NCBI GenBank assembly: GCA_030668345.1
Contig: DAOUUD010000091.1
Span: 1-6,874 of the forward strand
Length of the DNA: 6,874 nt
Direction: 5' to 3'
From: Candidatus Cloacimonadota bacterium
Lineage (GTDB): Bacteria > Cloacimonadota > Cloacimonadia > Cloacimonadales > TCS61
Part shown: piece by piece, positions 6,363-6,874 of the stretch
Layout: each line of letters starts with the position of its first letter
Position numbering within the stretch: position 1 is the stretch's first letter
Notes under the pieces: model-generated
Seen by the model: only the letters and a program-made list of their open reading frames with translations
What the model was told of the DNA's origin: nothing
Database searches by the model: none
Position numbers and translations under genes: made by a program

Positions 6363-6874
6363 TGCCAACGATCATTCGAGCCAGTGCCGGAACCGGAAAA
6401 ACCTACCGTCTTTCATTGGAATTCATTAACCTGCTGCTTTCGCAAAGAGTGGATTTCAAAGAAATCCTGGTTATCACTTTCACCAAGAAAGCCACTGCAG
6501 AGATCAGAGAACGAATTTTCGAACACCTGCATAACATCGTTTATAAAACCGACAAAGCGCAGGAGATATTAAAAGGTTTAAAGGTAATCAATCCTGAATC
6601 AAAATTCGATGCAGAAGATATTGAATTTCTGAAAAACACCTATCAGAAAATGCTCACCAATAAATCGGAAGTGAACATCAGCACGATAGATTCTTTCATC
6701 AATGCAGTTTTCAGCGGGATCATCGCACCCTTCCGGAACATCGTGGATTACAGGATCGATAATAACATCAATGATGAATACCTCCCCGAAATTTATCAGC
6801 ACATCCTGAAAGATAGTAATCTAAAAATATATGAAGATATTTTCCTGCAGGCAAAACGCAGAAACCTGGAACAA
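6362..6874 (+). CDS. UvrD/RecB-type superfamily I helicase (AddA-like), 5' part
   Basis: This is the start of an ATP-dependent DNA helicase, cut by the right edge after 171 codons. The Walker A loop ASAGTGKT is at residues 7-14 (Lys13), almost at the N-terminus, in the wording of RecB (IEASAGTGKT). Motif Ia is ILVITFTKKATAEIRERI (35-52), and ISTIDSFI (106-113) is the motif that precedes the DEAD-like box. No Q-motif is visible before the P-loop, as in RecB and unlike UvrD/PcrA. The ATG shares its A with the TAA stop of the preceding gene (TAATG), so translation is coupled and the two products very probably form one helicase-nuclease complex. Walker B, later motifs and any second nuclease domain lie beyond the window, so it cannot be decided here whether it is AddA (with nuclease) or a nuclease-less helicase. 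An in-frame call is firm; only orthology is open. Confidence 0.92.
   Translation, partial: MPTIIRASAGTGKTYRLSLEFINLLLSQRVDFKEILVITFTKKATAEIRERIFEHLHNIVYKTDKAQEILKGLKVINPESKFDAEDIEFLKNTYQKMLTNKSEVNISTIDSFINAVFSGIIAPFRNIVDYRIDNNINDEYLPEIYQHILKDSNLKIYEDIFLQAKRRNLEQ

Noticed and set aside
6384..6572. A 62-codon + strand open frame near the right edge.
   Set aside because: It is out of frame with the helicase, whose Walker A and motif Ia are read in the frame starting at 6362.

Overview
The window reads as one co-directional (+ strand) block of DNA-damage tolerance and repair genes from an AT-rich, Gram-negative-type bacterium. Composition varies from line to line. Sample lines counted by hand run about 40-55% GC in the umuDC part and fall below 30% in parts of the late dinB and nuclease genes. 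No taxonomic marker is present. A umuDC pair, a Pol IV gene, an SRAP protein and an AddB/AddA-like pair with RecB-type P-loop wording would fit a lineage of the Bacteroidota/FCB sphere such as Cloacimonadota. That placement is a low-confidence guess.

Layout: 1-246 is the 3' end of umuD, cut by the window edge exactly at the catalytic serine. It is followed almost without a gap by umuC (252-1532, Pol V catalytic subunit) and, one base later, by dinB (1534-2649, Pol IV). These three form a tight translesion-synthesis operon. The 208-base gap 2650-2857 has no gene but is packed with five short, mostly perfect inverted repeats, each with a three-base loop. Next is an SRAP/HMCES-family gene (2858-3520, yedK-like), which shields abasic sites in single-stranded DNA. 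A T-rich 103-base gap ending in another hairpin leads to a 912-residue AddB-like protein (3624-6362): an apparently inactivated helicase fold plus a C-terminal PD-(D/E)XK nuclease. Its stop overlaps the start of a UvrD/RecB-type helicase (6362-6874), which runs off the right edge.

How they fit together (inference): UmuD'2C and DinB copy past lesions, the SRAP protein caps abasic sites exposed on single strands, and the nuclease/helicase pair processes double-strand ends for recombination. Each gene belongs to a known family. The unusual parts are the clustering, the loss of Walker A and Fe-S cysteines in the AddB-like protein, and the hairpin-array spacer. I do not see a wholly new system here.
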